From the NCBI GenBank assembly GCA_963920575.1, contig OY986963.1, positions 844,896 to 908,895 on the forward strand: DNA of 64,000 bases, given 5' to 3'. The translations under genes and the position numbers were made by a program. The notes under the pieces were generated by a model. It had not been told where the DNA came from and did not search any database. It saw only the letters and a list, made by a program, of their open reading frames with translations. The stretch comes from Narthecium ossifragum. Lineage: Eukaryota; Streptophyta; Magnoliopsida; Dioscoreales; Nartheciaceae. Below are positions 1 to 11,850 of this stretch, one piece after another (positions within the stretch are counted from its first letter, which is position 1; each line of letters opens with the position of its first letter).

Positions 1-1179
1 GGTTTTAAAGCTTAATCACTCAAAAGGAACTAAAGATCTGAAATTGGTCGATCGAAATGCTTTTAGAAAATCCTTTCACCCTAATTTAGCAACCGATTTC
101 GATCTAAATCGGAGCTTTTTGAATCAAAGCCACCAGAGAGAGAGTTGAGGAGCCGGAGGTGGTGAGACCATTGAGCAGAGAGATATATAAAAGGAGAGGA
201 TGCGCGGTTGTCGGCGACGAATCTCGGAAGACGTTAGTAATGGGTAATAGGATAATAACTCCATCCGCCACTTATAACTCGCCACGTGCACATTTTCTTC
301 GAACCATTTGTACTGTCCCGCGGACACATATTAGCTTCCACTGATCCACATCCCTCCTAATTAGTTTCAATCATTGTAAAAATAAAATTTTGATTTTTTT
401 TTTTGGCAACAATGCTCTTTGGTGTTTCTATATTTGAGTCTAAGATGACCAAAGTATCCAGTAAGTTTTATAATATCATGAATAAAGTAACTGAAATTTT
501 GGATTTTAAAGGAGATTAATATACCACTGATGACTAAATTATTAAGGATAATACAGACTAAATTATTCAAAAGCATACATACTTAGAAAAATCACAAGAT
601 ATATATGTAACTTATAATTTTGGAGAATATTTATATAATTAGGTCCTTAAACTGTAAAAATGGATAGCAATGGCTCGGCGCGATAATGTTCCCGAGGAAG
701 TGGGGGAAGAGAGGGCACGAGGGTGGGATGCCACGTAGGACGAGGGAATATTCCCGCAGCACGTGGCACGTCCGCAGACAAGGAGAATTCGGTGGGTGCG
801 GGGCCCGCAAAGAGGACACGTTTCAATCAGAGGCGGGCGCCGATGACGCGGGAATATTCCCCGCCAACGTCCCCTGCTTTTGTCTTCTTCACCCGCCCTT
901 CGGCTCTTATCTTTTTCCTCGCGGGATCCGCTCTTCGGCCCCGAACAGGCCACAGCGGTATAATCCAGTCGAATAGTTTAATTGGTCGAGTTTTGGTAGG
1001 GAATTAATTAGAATAATTTAATACAGTTCAATTATGACCTTTAGAGGCAATACTATATTCACGCATAGTTAGCTGCGAAGCTGTTTGATAATAGTTTTTT
1101 CATCTTTTCTTTAATTGTGAAATCTTTCAATGTCTTTAAAAAAAACTGATAAATCCTCATAAGTAAAATTAGAAACTCA

Positions 1180-1331
1180 GGTCCGTTTAGATTGAGGATA
1201 AGTATGTATAAATCTTATTTATGCATCCAAACACTTTATTTATAATCTTATATAACTATCTTTAATGTTTACATAACTTTTACTTTATCCAATCTACGAA
1301 CTTATAGTATTCTTAATCCAAACGGACTCTT
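1180..1331. mobile_element. Small MITE with imperfect terminal inverted repeats
   Basis: The left end reads GTCCGTTTAGATTGAGGATA. The right end, reverse-complemented, reads GTCCGTTTGGATTAAGAATA. That gives about 20 bp of imperfect terminal inverted repeat around an AT-rich core of about 110 bp. Size and structure are those of a non-autonomous DNA transposon. No convincing target duplication was recognised, so the superfamily (hAT or Harbinger) is open. Confidence 0.55.
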
Positions 1332-1964
1332 TAAAACACATAATTTTCTAACCAAGAAATAACTATTGCACGTCAACTAATTAATGCTCGAATTATAAAA
1401 AGCTTCGGTGGTCCGCTATTCTAGTATTTTCTTGATGTTCATCATTATCATGTAGGATGAAATAGCCAAAAAGGTCCCCCACTCCAACAAAATTTGTACT
1501 CTTTTTAGGCGTGAGTCAGGAGGAGATGGTCAAATGGAGTACAATTCCGTAGAGAGAGGGGGGAGCGAGCGAATGGAATACGGTGGTGGGGAGGACTGGG
1601 AATGAGAAAGGAATCCAATATTGGTGATGGCCCCCCTTGTCTTAAAGATATTGCAGATGTTTCTTTCATGGAATCAATTTATGCTGGGAAATCTCCACCA
1701 TTCATGTCCCAGGGGAAAACGACATCCTTGTGCGGCCAAATAAATTAAAGTGGAGGTTGTAGACGCAAACATAGAAATAGTTGGGAATTTTACATTTTCG
1801 ACCCTACCAAATACATCTTTATGGCCGCTAATGTTGAAGATTCTGATGTTAGTCAAGATTCTTGATAACATGCTTGTGTTTCCGAACTGTTGACTTTTTT
1901 TTTTTTTTTAAGATTTGGGCTTTTATCAGTTTTCATGGACTTGAACAAGAATTTTCATAGGAAA

Positions 1965-1968
<4 letters not shown>

Positions 1969-2010
<42 letters not shown>
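1969..2010. repeat. (AT)n microsatellite
   Basis: An uninterrupted AT dinucleotide run of about 42 bases. It is likely to be length-polymorphic. Confidence 0.95.
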
Positions 2011-2012
<2 letters not shown>

Positions 2013-2108
2013 CGTGCATGATAGTCACATTGTACATGATGAAAGAATTCATGTGTATATATATCCCAATGAGATGTTGACAATAATGTAAAAGAAAAGA
2101 AAATTGAT

Positions 2109-2236
2109 GCAGAGTATTGCATACAAATAGCTTTTCCTATGTTTTTGCTGCAGAGAGTATTATGGCATACAAATAGCTTTTCCTATGTTTTTGCTGCAGA
2201 GTATTATTGCATACAAATAGCTTTTCCTATGTTCTT
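2109..2236. repeat. Three-copy tandem repeat, unit 41-45 bp
   Basis: Three adjacent copies begin GCAGAG and contain GCATACAAATAGCTTTTCC, at about 2109, 2150 and 2195. They differ by a few inserted bases near the start of each unit. No coding meaning is apparent. Confidence 0.9.
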
Positions 2237-3180
2237 ACAGCTTTATAAGACAAGAATAAGCAACTTCTGCTGTCGCATAAATTACTCCCTATATGCAACA
2301 AATGATCCTTTTTGCCAAAATTTAGAAACTTTTATGATCCATGTATGCTGAAAATGAGTAGCCATCTTGATCTCGAGGAAATCCAATGTCCCCCTTTGAC
2401 ACCGCTGAGGCTTTGCCTGTCAGAAGAAGATCAACATGCAAGAGTAGCAGCAGACTATAAGTTCATCTGTTCAATTACGACCTTAGAGGCAAAAACTTTA
2501 ATCACGTTAGCAGTACAAGTTTAAGCATCAAAGACGAGAGCACAAACACCAGTAAAACTACATTGCTGCATTTTCCTTTAACTGCTCATAATTTCAACAG
2601 TAAATATCTTTGCCTTTCAAGATCAAATGGTATATGAAGCAAAAAAATACTGAAAGCCACATTCATCCATCAGCACAAACATGTATATTTTGATATCAGT
2701 TACAATAGAATGTCTTCAAATCGAGTTAAAAGTTCAAACACTGGTTTAAAGTTCAAACAAATTAGACATCTTCAAAGCGAGTTACATCACCAAACATCTC
2801 CTAACTCTGATAATCCTCAATTCACTCACCGACATTACCTTTGAAACCAACAAAAAAATCAACAGTTTCATAATAAATATCTACCTGTATAATGCAAAGT
2901 AATTATCTTTTTCTGGAGAAGTAGTTTCAGCGAAGTCTTCCTCAACAGCGACTGTAAGCAAAAAAGCAGGCAAATTTGCTACTCAACCAATCTATTTTTC
3001 CGTTTAGAGTTCTAGAAGTGCCGTATAAAGAAAGCATGCACGCTTCAAGTACCTTTTTTCATGATCAAGCTCCCTCAATCCATCTTCCAACATTCAAGAA
3101 CAGAATTTTAAACAAACCATCTTTTTCTCCAAGGGAAGACTTTACTACTTTAGCACCTTCCTCCACTTTACCTGCACCCA

Positions 3181-5231
3181 TCACCTAACGTGACATAGGC
3201 TGGAAAATAGCGTTGCATTTGCCGCCTTGGTTGCAGGCTTTGGAGCCTCAGGAGTACCAAATACATTCCAAAATCTGAGTGTCTCATCCCCTGCTGCAGA
3301 AGCTACTGTGCATCCATCAGGACTCTGAAACAATTCAAATGACAAACAGACATCAGCAATGTTCAAAAATATCAGCCAATCTCAAACCTTTGCAAGCTTT
3401 CATAGATATCAATAATACCTGAGCCATGAAAAGAACTCGAGAAGTATGGCCCGTGAGTTCTGCCATCTTAACCATTGAAGGGTATTTCCACAGAGTCAAT
3501 TGGTTCTGAGTAAAACCATGAGAGCTCAATAACTCCCTTTCATTCTTGTTCCAAAGCAGTGAACACACCTGGGAACCAGTGTCTACCGAGTTAAGGCAAG
3601 CACCAGTATGTGTGTTCCAGAACTTAATGCACCGGTCGCTGCCGCCTCCTCCTGATGCAAGCAGATTGCTCTGAAATGGGCACCAAGCAAGGGCCTTGAC
3701 GGCTGCCATGTGATCATCAAACCTATGTAGCCATTGATTTTGGTTTGGAGGAGGGGTCGATGAGGACATCGATAGGTCCCAAATATGAAGGAAATTGTCA
3801 TTGCCGCCACTGGCCAATTGCTGGCCTGATCCTGACCACTTCAGCCCACAGACCTCTTGCTGGTGTCCTCTGTAAGTCTGAACAATATGAGACCTTATTC
3901 TCACATCGTTGTTCACAATCATGCCATCCATGCCTCCTGTTGTTAGGATGTTATTGTTCCAAGCCAGGGATCCGACTCTAGAACGATGCACTCCTCTCAG
4001 TGTTCTCAGCTGTACAAGTATCACAAACAAGAAACAAAAATGTTTCAGTACCAGTGTTCCAAAATCAATACAGCACAAGGAGAAATGGCACGAGTATCAG
4101 GAGAAATACAAACCAAGCGATTGGAGCTTGTGTCCCACAACTGAATGTCTGATGAGTTCAAGCCGACTGCGAGGTGCTGACCGTCCGGAGCCCAGCTAAC
4201 ACTGGTCACGGGGCCTTTATCTTCATCCACAGTCATAAGCTCAGAAGTAGAACCATCTGCAGCATTCCACAAATAGACTGTGCTACCGAGGGCAATGGAC
4301 AACACGTTGCTGCTTCCCCAGTCCAGCAGGTTCAAGTAATAGTCATCGATAAGATCCGGCGCATCTAGCGTCCTCTCGGCAGACTGTAAATTAATCAAAA
4401 TGGAAGATCATAAGAACAGAAGCAAGCTATATTAAAGAAGTGGTCGTGATATAATTTGTAATAGAGCATACCTGAGGGATGTATCTCCGGTTCTTCACTG
4501 ATTTGGATTGAAAAGAAGAGACATTATCAGAGCAGACTCCTTGGAAGATGCCTTCCACTGGAGCTGGTGGCTTGCTCTTGAAAGCTAGGATCCTAGTCCT
4601 GTTCTGCATCAAGGCCTCGGCGAGATGCCTCCGATATGCCTCCTTCAACGGAGATGCCGCAGCTGTGTTCTCCTTCTCCTTCCTAGACTCTGTCAGCAGG
4701 GAATGAGCCATGTCGAAGTCCATGGAAGACCGGTCTGGGATAAACCTGTCACACTAAACATATAGGAAAGAAAATTATGATTAGGTCAAGAGACTAAATT
4801 CTTCAAACAAGAATGGTTTGAAGACCAATAAACAGAATAGTAAGTAGTTAGATTTCCAGAACCCTAAACCTTGATATAGCAAATGGGAGATTCAAACAAA
4901 AATAGCGTAGGATGAAAAGGATCTAGCACTAGCAAACCCCAGAGAGCCCATCAAGATACCAAAATACATAGAACAATACCAAAGAGCGAAAAAAGGGAAA
5001 TAGAGGTTCCATGAATCCAAACCCTAGAACGAGAGACCAAACATCAAACAATCAAGCAAACTTCTTGAAAGGGCGACTCACATTCTGCCTGGAAGACGGG
5101 TTCCTGACGAAGGTCGAGGTGGATCGCATGGATGGCATGTACACCTTCGACGCAACCTCCTCGAGTGGCCTTCGACATCTCGATCGGGCCTTCTCCGACG
5201 AGATTGAAGATGAAAAAGATCCTGCATCCAT
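3181..5231 (-). CDS. CDC20: CDC20-type activator of the anaphase-promoting complex, 5 exons
   Basis: The product recruits mitotic substrates to the APC/C ubiquitin ligase and activates it. Exons on the minus strand are 5231-5082, 4753-4472, 4383-4114, 4009-3419 and 3324-3181. They join in frame with GT-AG introns into 478 residues, close to plant CDC20 (about 450-480). Residues 52-58 are the C-box (DRFIPDR) and 77-79 are a KEN motif. Seven WD40 blades follow from about residue 160 (examples: [42 protein letters not shown]). The start is the first Met of the conserved plant N-terminus, preceded by a stop in the same exon region. The family's C-terminal Ile-Arg tail is Val-Arg here. The upstream region carries MSA elements, which fits G2/M expression. 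Identity is firm; which CDC20 paralogue it is remains open. Confidence 0.95.
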
Positions 5232-7208
5232 GGTGATCAACAGCCAAAAGACCCAACAATAAGAACCCAAAAACAAGCCAAAGAACTAATCAACAGATAG
5301 ATTAAAGAAGGCAGCCTGCACGATAGAAAGATCAGCTCTTTGCAAAAAAATAAACCAGCAAAAGAAAGCAATCAATAATGAGATCGCGCGAGAAAGCCGT
5401 AGCAACAAGAGAGGTGAAGAGAGTAGCGGTGGATTTGAGATTTGAGAGGAAGCGGTGGCAAGAAGAAGAGGTGAAGAGAGTAGCCGTTGGGATTTCTCTT
5501 TTGTTTGGCAACGGCTAGTTATAAGGTATCTATCCCACCAACGGCTAGTTATAAGGTATCTTGCCATAGCGGATCCACACCGTTCATTCACATGCACCTA
5601 TATTGAACGGTGTGGATTCGATTTCATCCTTAGCAAAGAAATTTGTTGACCGGCCCATCGCGAGCGAAATAATTTCTCTCCCCTCTCGCCGTCATCGGGA
5701 GAAATCCCTTCGGCGCATTCGCTCCTCTCTCAAGTTTGGCTTGGCTTGCATTGCGCCCTGAGTTTCTGGTGCTCGAGCACATGCTGCGCACCGCCTCTGC
5801 CTCCTCCGGATAGAACGAAGAGACCATGCACTCCGCCAGCGCGCGGTTTAGGTGCCAGCGAACGGTGTAGTATCTATCGCTCGCTCCTCTCTCGATCACC
5901 ACTGGAGTGAAGGGAGGAGAAAGGTAACTAAATAGTGAGTTTAATATTGCTTTCCTATGTACATACTTTGTCTGTATATGTGTTCATGTGTAGTATATTA
6001 CTTATTTACGTCGACTTCATGTATTTATGTGCAGCATTTTGAGCATTTTGTGATTTTTTCATCAAATTTGGCGTATGAAGCTTCTTTTTGCCTCGAATGC
6101 ATTTAATGAGCACGCTACTATGGAGTTTTCAATGTGCATGCTACTACGGAGTTTGGAAGACCATCTGTATATAATGCCATACATGAGGCAAATTTTGGGA
6201 GATAATTCACTGTATAATACATTCAGAAACAAGTAGAGGTAATGAGTGCTTAATGGATTGAGAACCTTCTAACTTTATAACTTTGGAGTGGATTTTAATT
6301 GCTACATATGCTATGTGCAGTCCTTAATTTATAAACTATGAGCAGTCCTTGAGTTACAACTCTAAGTGAATTTTGATCGCTACATGAGCCTGGATTAGGT
6401 GTTGGGTTTGGAGCCGTGACGGATGAAAGGTGCGTAGGCTGTGGTCGGAGAAAGAGGGCGCTGGTGGTGATGATGCAGGAGGGTTGGGTGCTTGCTACCG
6501 ACGAGTACGTTGGAGGAGGAGGCCGGAATAGAGAGAGAGGGAGAGAGGGTGAGAGAGATGGCCGGAGTTGGTCGACAGAGATGGTGGTTGATATCGAATG
6601 GGGAGATCGCCGGAGTTGATCGTTGGAGTTCCAGCGAGTTCGAAGACATCGGCAGGTGGTGCAAAGACCGGAGGGGCATTATTATCTTTTTTTTTACGTG
6701 ATTTGGGCTTATTGAGCCAGATTATTAGATTACTATACATCAGTTTTGGAATCTTTTAGATCTGTTAATAGATTACTATACATCAATTTTACTTTTTTAG
6801 TTCATGGTGAGGTCCAGATTGGGGTCTTAGTTGGAACATCCAACCTTTTTTTATCTTTTCAGTGAAAGTTAACCAGGTATATTTTCTCTTTCCCCTTACT
6901 TCATGACTTCTGCAAATGAACTCTGAGAAAAGTCAGGAAGTACTGTACTCTTCATTACAGTAAATAAACAGGATACAAGAAACTAGAAAGTTGACGTGGA
7001 GTTTAATAATTGAGCAACAGGTTCATAACGTACATGGTTCCAACAAAATTGATGCACATATTCTTTGTTCCTTCTATAATGAGCATTCCAGGTATAAAAG
7101 ACCCCATCAACACATATTCATATATTTCTATCAGAGAACACCTCCCATCCATCTTCTGTTTTCATATATCCATAAAGTTTTGAGTATTCAGTGTCGAGAT
7201 CAATTGGA
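5232..7208. other. Intergenic region: CDC20 promoter plus GC-rich anonymous sequence
   Basis: The 400 bases upstream of CDC20 hold the MSA cluster and a short inverted repeat. From about 5640 to 5910 there is a GC-richer patch open on the minus strand but with no family resemblance. From about 6400 to 6680 lies a purine-rich patch of GGAG/GAGAGA type that looks like low-complexity or transposon-derived DNA. From 6900 to 7208 the sequence is probably the 3' end of the CobW-type gene's transcript. I see no supported gene. Confidence 0.6.
5481..5617. promoter_or_regulatory. Cluster of M-phase-specific activator (MSA) elements upstream of CDC20
   Basis: The MSA consensus bound by three-repeat MYB (MYB3R) factors is YCYAACGGYYA. 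Position 5481-5491 matches it fully on the minus strand (CCCAACGGCTA). Positions 5507-5517 (GGCAACGGCTA) and 5537-5547 (ACCAACGGCTA) match the core and 3' side on the plus strand. The last two lie in a 30-bp duplication whose shared part is ACGGCTAGTTATAAGGTATC. Two more AACGG cores sit in the arms of an inverted repeat at 5573-5586 and 5604-5617. The cluster is 250-390 bp upstream of the start codon. Confidence 0.8.
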
Positions 7209-10200
7209 TCATTCAATTAAGCACCCCTTGAAAGCCTTTCTCAATGCAACTTCATCCAGGTTCCTACCGATGAATACGAGCTTGTTGATTTTTTTCTCAT
7301 CAGGTCCCCATGGTTTACCGGGACATCCATCCAATATGGAATGCACACCCTGAAACAAGCAGGTGTGAAAAACAACTACTAAAAGTGTGTGCAGGTGAGC
7401 ATGATGAAAAATCAGTTTTCTACCATTTCATGCACAAATCCACCAGTTTTTAAGCATCATGCCACAATGCGACAATAGGAAATTAAAACCTGCTTTCTTT
7501 TATAGTCAATAGAGATTAAAGCTTCACAATTCTAAAATTTCAATGGCAACAGGTGCAAGAAGAACAATTGAGGAACAGATAAAAAACCTGAAGCACGAAG
7601 CGGCCAGTAGATTCATTGACGGACAGAACACCCTTCATCCTGTATAAATCTTCACCTTTTTCATCAACTAGTCTCTCAAGCCAATCATTAACCTGAAGTG
7701 GCAAAGAAATCAAGTCGGTATTAATGATGTTGCATGACTGAACGTACTTTGTTTTGGGAATAAAACGCAAGAAATGTACATCAATATTGATAAATCTCCA
7801 AGAAACAATAAGTGCAAAATCAAGTTTCAGACTAAGCTGGGATGGACTCCTAATTTGGCAGAAAGATGAGGAACAAATCAAGAAAAAGCCAATGAAAGAA
7901 AAAAACACAGGAAATTATCACAAAAATATATCTCACAAAAATGAAAGCAGAGGGCTCAATAGCTGTTAAATTTCATAGGTTAGGTTATTGAGAAGAGATG
8001 AAGAGTTCAAAGATTACCTCATCAAGATCCAGGGTTCCTTCAGAGACTATACTGACACTTGAGACAGCAGAGTCATGTACATGATCATGATGATGTCCTC
8101 CACTGTGAACTGAAAAAAGGAGTCGAGAAAAAAGAGGCCTATAAAGGTTAGCAATTATATAGTTAATAGTAAACATTGTTAGTGCTCTAGAAGAAATAGA
8201 TGATGCTGCATGATATATGACATTTAAGCTCTTCTCGAACAAATTAATTAGAAGCCTTCAACCAAATGTTTGAAAGTTTAACATCCGAGATGAGGTTAGT
8301 ATGGATCTATCATGTAAACATATCAACCAAAAGTACCCAACTCAGGATAAGGAACTACCATGTGCATCTTCATTATGATGAGTTGTGTGATGGTCTGCAT
8401 CTACCTGAACTTCGGACTCAATTCTGTAATTATCCAAGGTAAAAGTGCTTAGTTACAATAAGAAATGCATACATTTCTTTTGAGATGACTATGAAATGAT
8501 ATACACTTCACAATTTACAAGCCTGGGCAAACCATAAGCAGCTGGCAAACCTCTCTAGGTCATATCCACCCACTCCTAAAACGAAATCCATATCAACAAC
8601 TCCAAATTTTGCCTCTTTTATTTGTGCCATGCCATTGATAAGCTGCATTAATAGCGGGATATAGATAGTAATTAAAGGTCATAGAAACTAGAAAGCATGG
8701 TGCCATTGGCAAATACTGAAGCATAGTTGTACCTTTATTTTCTTAGTCAATGCATCCAATTCCACGTCGCTCACCAAGTCTATCTGTAAAACAATTCACA
8801 AGGGAATAGCACTTAAAATTTAGTATTCAAAGACACAAAAGACAATCAGGAGCATAAAAGAAAAAATAAGTTGCAGGATATACACTTGCCTTGTTTAGTA
8901 TAATACGATCAGCGTAAGCAACTTGTTCCACTGCTTCATTCACCACCCATCGGGGTTTCACTTCATTCAAATGTTGCATAGCATGCTTACAGTCAACCAA
9001 AGTAACAACACCATCAAGTTTCACACGCTCTGCAACCAGTTCATCTGAACAGAATGTTTCAATTACAGGAGAAGGATTTGCAAGGCCTGCAGAGAAGAAA
9101 CACCAAAACATTATTTTCATAACACGTATGAAAGACGAATGCATCTCCTGTAGCAAAACCAGACTTTACTACTTTCTCTACAGAGGAAGCCTGATTTGCA
9201 AAAGCCTAAGCTTCAGAGCAAATATGGGACCAGCTTCTTCTTGCCTAAGAGCTGGCTAGGGAACCTTTTCCAAGCAATATATTCAAAACATGCTAACAAG
9301 CAATCAAAAAATTTATTCCTTAGCCTGGCTTCTTGCTGGTTAGGAGTGAAGTATCCTAAGTTTCTTGACTAATTTGATGCCAGGATAAGCAATAAAGCTG
9401 GACCTCAATAAGTATGAGATCCATGCGCAGTGTTCAATGTAGGAGGAATCTCACAACTGGAACTGTAGGGCTTGTATACATCCCCCAATTATGGTGTGCT
9501 ACTGACCATTTGCTATAACATATTGTTCTTTGCTTGTCAAAAAACAGCATAGATATCCATTATTAAAAGCAAAATCGTTTATCATGTGTTAAAAGAATCC
9601 TCAATTTTAACTTACCTGTTGTTTCTATAACAATATGGTCAAACTTATCCCGCTTTTTCTTGACCAGCTCCAAAAGCATTTTAACCAGGTCACCTCTCAC
9701 AGTGCAACACAAGCAGCCATTGTTAACCATAACAATATCCTCGGCTACTGAAGAATGGCTCGCAACCAGTGAACTGTCGATATCCACCTCTCCAAACTGC
9801 CATACATACATGTTTTGCTGTATGAGAGAGGATTTCTAGATAGATTTTTGTAGAACATATAAAGTGAGAAATAAATGATAGCTGACTATGATCTTCTCTT
9901 TGAGAAATCAACAACTCTCAATGGTAAGCATTCCTTCAAAGCTCTTTGGAAACCTCCTGTGAAATTTCAAGTTAACCCCTTGTCAAACTTCAACTAGCCA
10001 AAGGGTATCAAGAAAAATAGGTACACTGTGCCAACAACGAAGAATGTGAAAAGGAACTTTCTCTAAGAAAAGAATGACTACAATTTCCCATATCTTTATC
10101 CTCAACTGTACGTAACTTTCAAAAACAGACACTACATGCAAGAAAGCATATGGATCATTTAAGGACACATCGTTATACAATACAATACACATACTCGAAT

Positions 10201-11469
10201 CCTGCAAACAGTTTTATTTAACTTTCAGGGTTACCTCACAACTATGACAAAGATATCTGCCACAGTCAAGAACTTTGTAGCGAAGCAACTATTAAAAGGG
10301 GGGTTACCGATAAGTTGCTCAATAGAGAACTTTCACTCGAGTTCATCCAGCAATAAGAAAGGCCTATTACTATTGTCTAGTAAAATAATACCGAAGGCAC
10401 AGGCTGCATCAACCGATATTGCCATCCTAGTTAATGAGGCAAACACAAACCAAAAAAACTTGAAGTCAAAAGTAAAAGCAGTCGCACTGATGGAAAGATC
10501 ATGTTAGCAATAGTAAGGTGGTCTCCTACCTCATTCTCAATGACAGCAATTTTCTTTCCATGATGAGAAGTAAGAATGTGGTTGAGAAGAGTCGTCTGCA
10601 TAGAGATTCGACGAAATTACATCAGTAACAAGTATAGCCTTCTAGCTAAATCAAGATAATGGATAAAGGATGTCATTAACCATTTGCTACAAGGCAATCA
10701 CAATGCAGATTAGTCATACAGAGAACACAATCCACTTGAACAAATTCTTGTAAAACATAAAGTTGTATTTATCCTACTGAGAACCAACTCGTTCCTATAG
10801 CCTTCATCACAACTTCGCATTCTAAGAAAAGAAAGAAACACGATATCAGTCTTCACCAAAAGAACAGAAGATGACTTGTATTTCCATGACTTCTTCGACC
10901 CTTTACGATGCAAACAATCCTCTGAACAGAATTTCGGATGAAGGAGGAACTTTTAATGATTGAAATTCCACTAAAGTGCGAACTCTCCAAAGTTGGGATT
11001 TCAAATGACACATTCATCCAAAATTAACAATTGCTAACGATGACAAGCCACAGATTATACTTTCACATTGCCATCTAATTGTAACAAGACAACGAAAAGC
11101 ATAATAGCCACGAAGACCCAGTCTTGCGATAAAACAAATATTTTAGGACCAAACCTTTCCCGAACCAAGGAACCCGGTGATGACAGTGGCAGGAACCCTG
11201 GTATCGAGGCCGACCATCGAGGAGACGGCCTCCTCCGCAAGGTCGAGGCGGGGATTGGAGCTGGAAACCATCGTTCTGGAGCCAGGTGGCGGGTTCCACC
11301 GGCGATCACGAGGTCCAAGCCGCCGGGAGAGAAGTGTGTGGAGGCCGCGTAGACATTGGGATGCCGCCGTGCTCGGGGAGGAGCCGAGGGGAGGGGTAGG
11401 ATCGAGCAGGCGAGCTAGGTTTATGGCTAGGGTTTTGGATGCTCTAAGGTTCAGTAGTCTAGCAGCCAT
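7209..11469 (-). CDS. CobW/CBWD-type GTPase metallochaperone, 10 exons
   Basis: This is a G3E-family P-loop GTPase of the CobW/CBWD group, thought to deliver metal (zinc) to client proteins. Exons (minus): 11469-11155, 10595-10530, 9796-9616, 9086-8890, 8783-8733, 8642-8551, 8423-8359, 8109-8018, 7692-7588, 7349-7209. They join in frame into 434 residues. Walker A is GFLGSGKTT (99-107), split between exons 1 and 2. The metal-binding CLCC is at 155-158 and the guanine-specificity NKID at 252-255. A His-rich stretch lies at about 307-340, followed by the CobW C-terminal domain. The first 66 residues are rich in Ala, Leu, Arg and Ser, like an organelle transit peptide. An in-frame Met at residue 67 could give a second form. 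The N-terminal CPEL motif of ZNG1 proteins is absent, so a plant-type organellar CobW paralogue is more likely. Intron 4 uses a GC donor. Confidence 0.93.
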
Positions 11470-11850
11470 ACTGGTTTGCTTACGAGTAGAGAGAGGCTAG
11501 ACCGAAGTGGGCAAGTATTCGTTTATCTTATTTTGCAAATAGCTCCCTATAGAAATTTATAATGGAGATATGGGGCTTGCAATTGACTGGATTCTTGAAA
11601 CCGCCCCAAGAATCAAAACGCAAGCCGCGGCGAACAAATTACACAAACACCCCTAAAGCCTCTTCACGCCTCCTCGTCGGCATCGCTCGGACGACGGCCT
11701 CCCAAAAATGGCAACTTTTTTCTATTCATCACCCCTTTTCACTCCCGTCGCCTACCCTCGGATCACTGCTACTCGTCCCGCGGCCCCATATACCATCTAT
11801 CGGAGAGATAGGTTATAGAGGGTGGAGTACCGAGAGGGCGGAGAGGAGCT
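11470..11850. promoter_or_regulatory. Shared divergent promoter between the CobW-type gene and CDKE
   Basis: Only 381 bp separate the start codons of two genes read in opposite directions, so both 5' untranslated regions and both core promoters must fit here or overlap. The part near CDKE is GC-rich and CT-rich. I see no clear TATA box for either gene, as is common for housekeeping promoters. Confidence 0.7.

Larger units (their letters stand above)
1..3180. other. Gene-free left flank with repeats
   Basis: I find no supported coding region here. The part from about 660 to 960 is GC-rich and holds two GGGAATATTCCC palindromes and a G-box (CACGTG at about 765), so it could be a promoter-like or repeat-derived patch. 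The rest is AT-rich, with a small MITE, an AT microsatellite and a three-copy tandem repeat, each listed separately. The last few hundred bases before 3181 probably include the 3' untranslated region of the CDC20 gene, which is on the minus strand. Confidence 0.6.
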
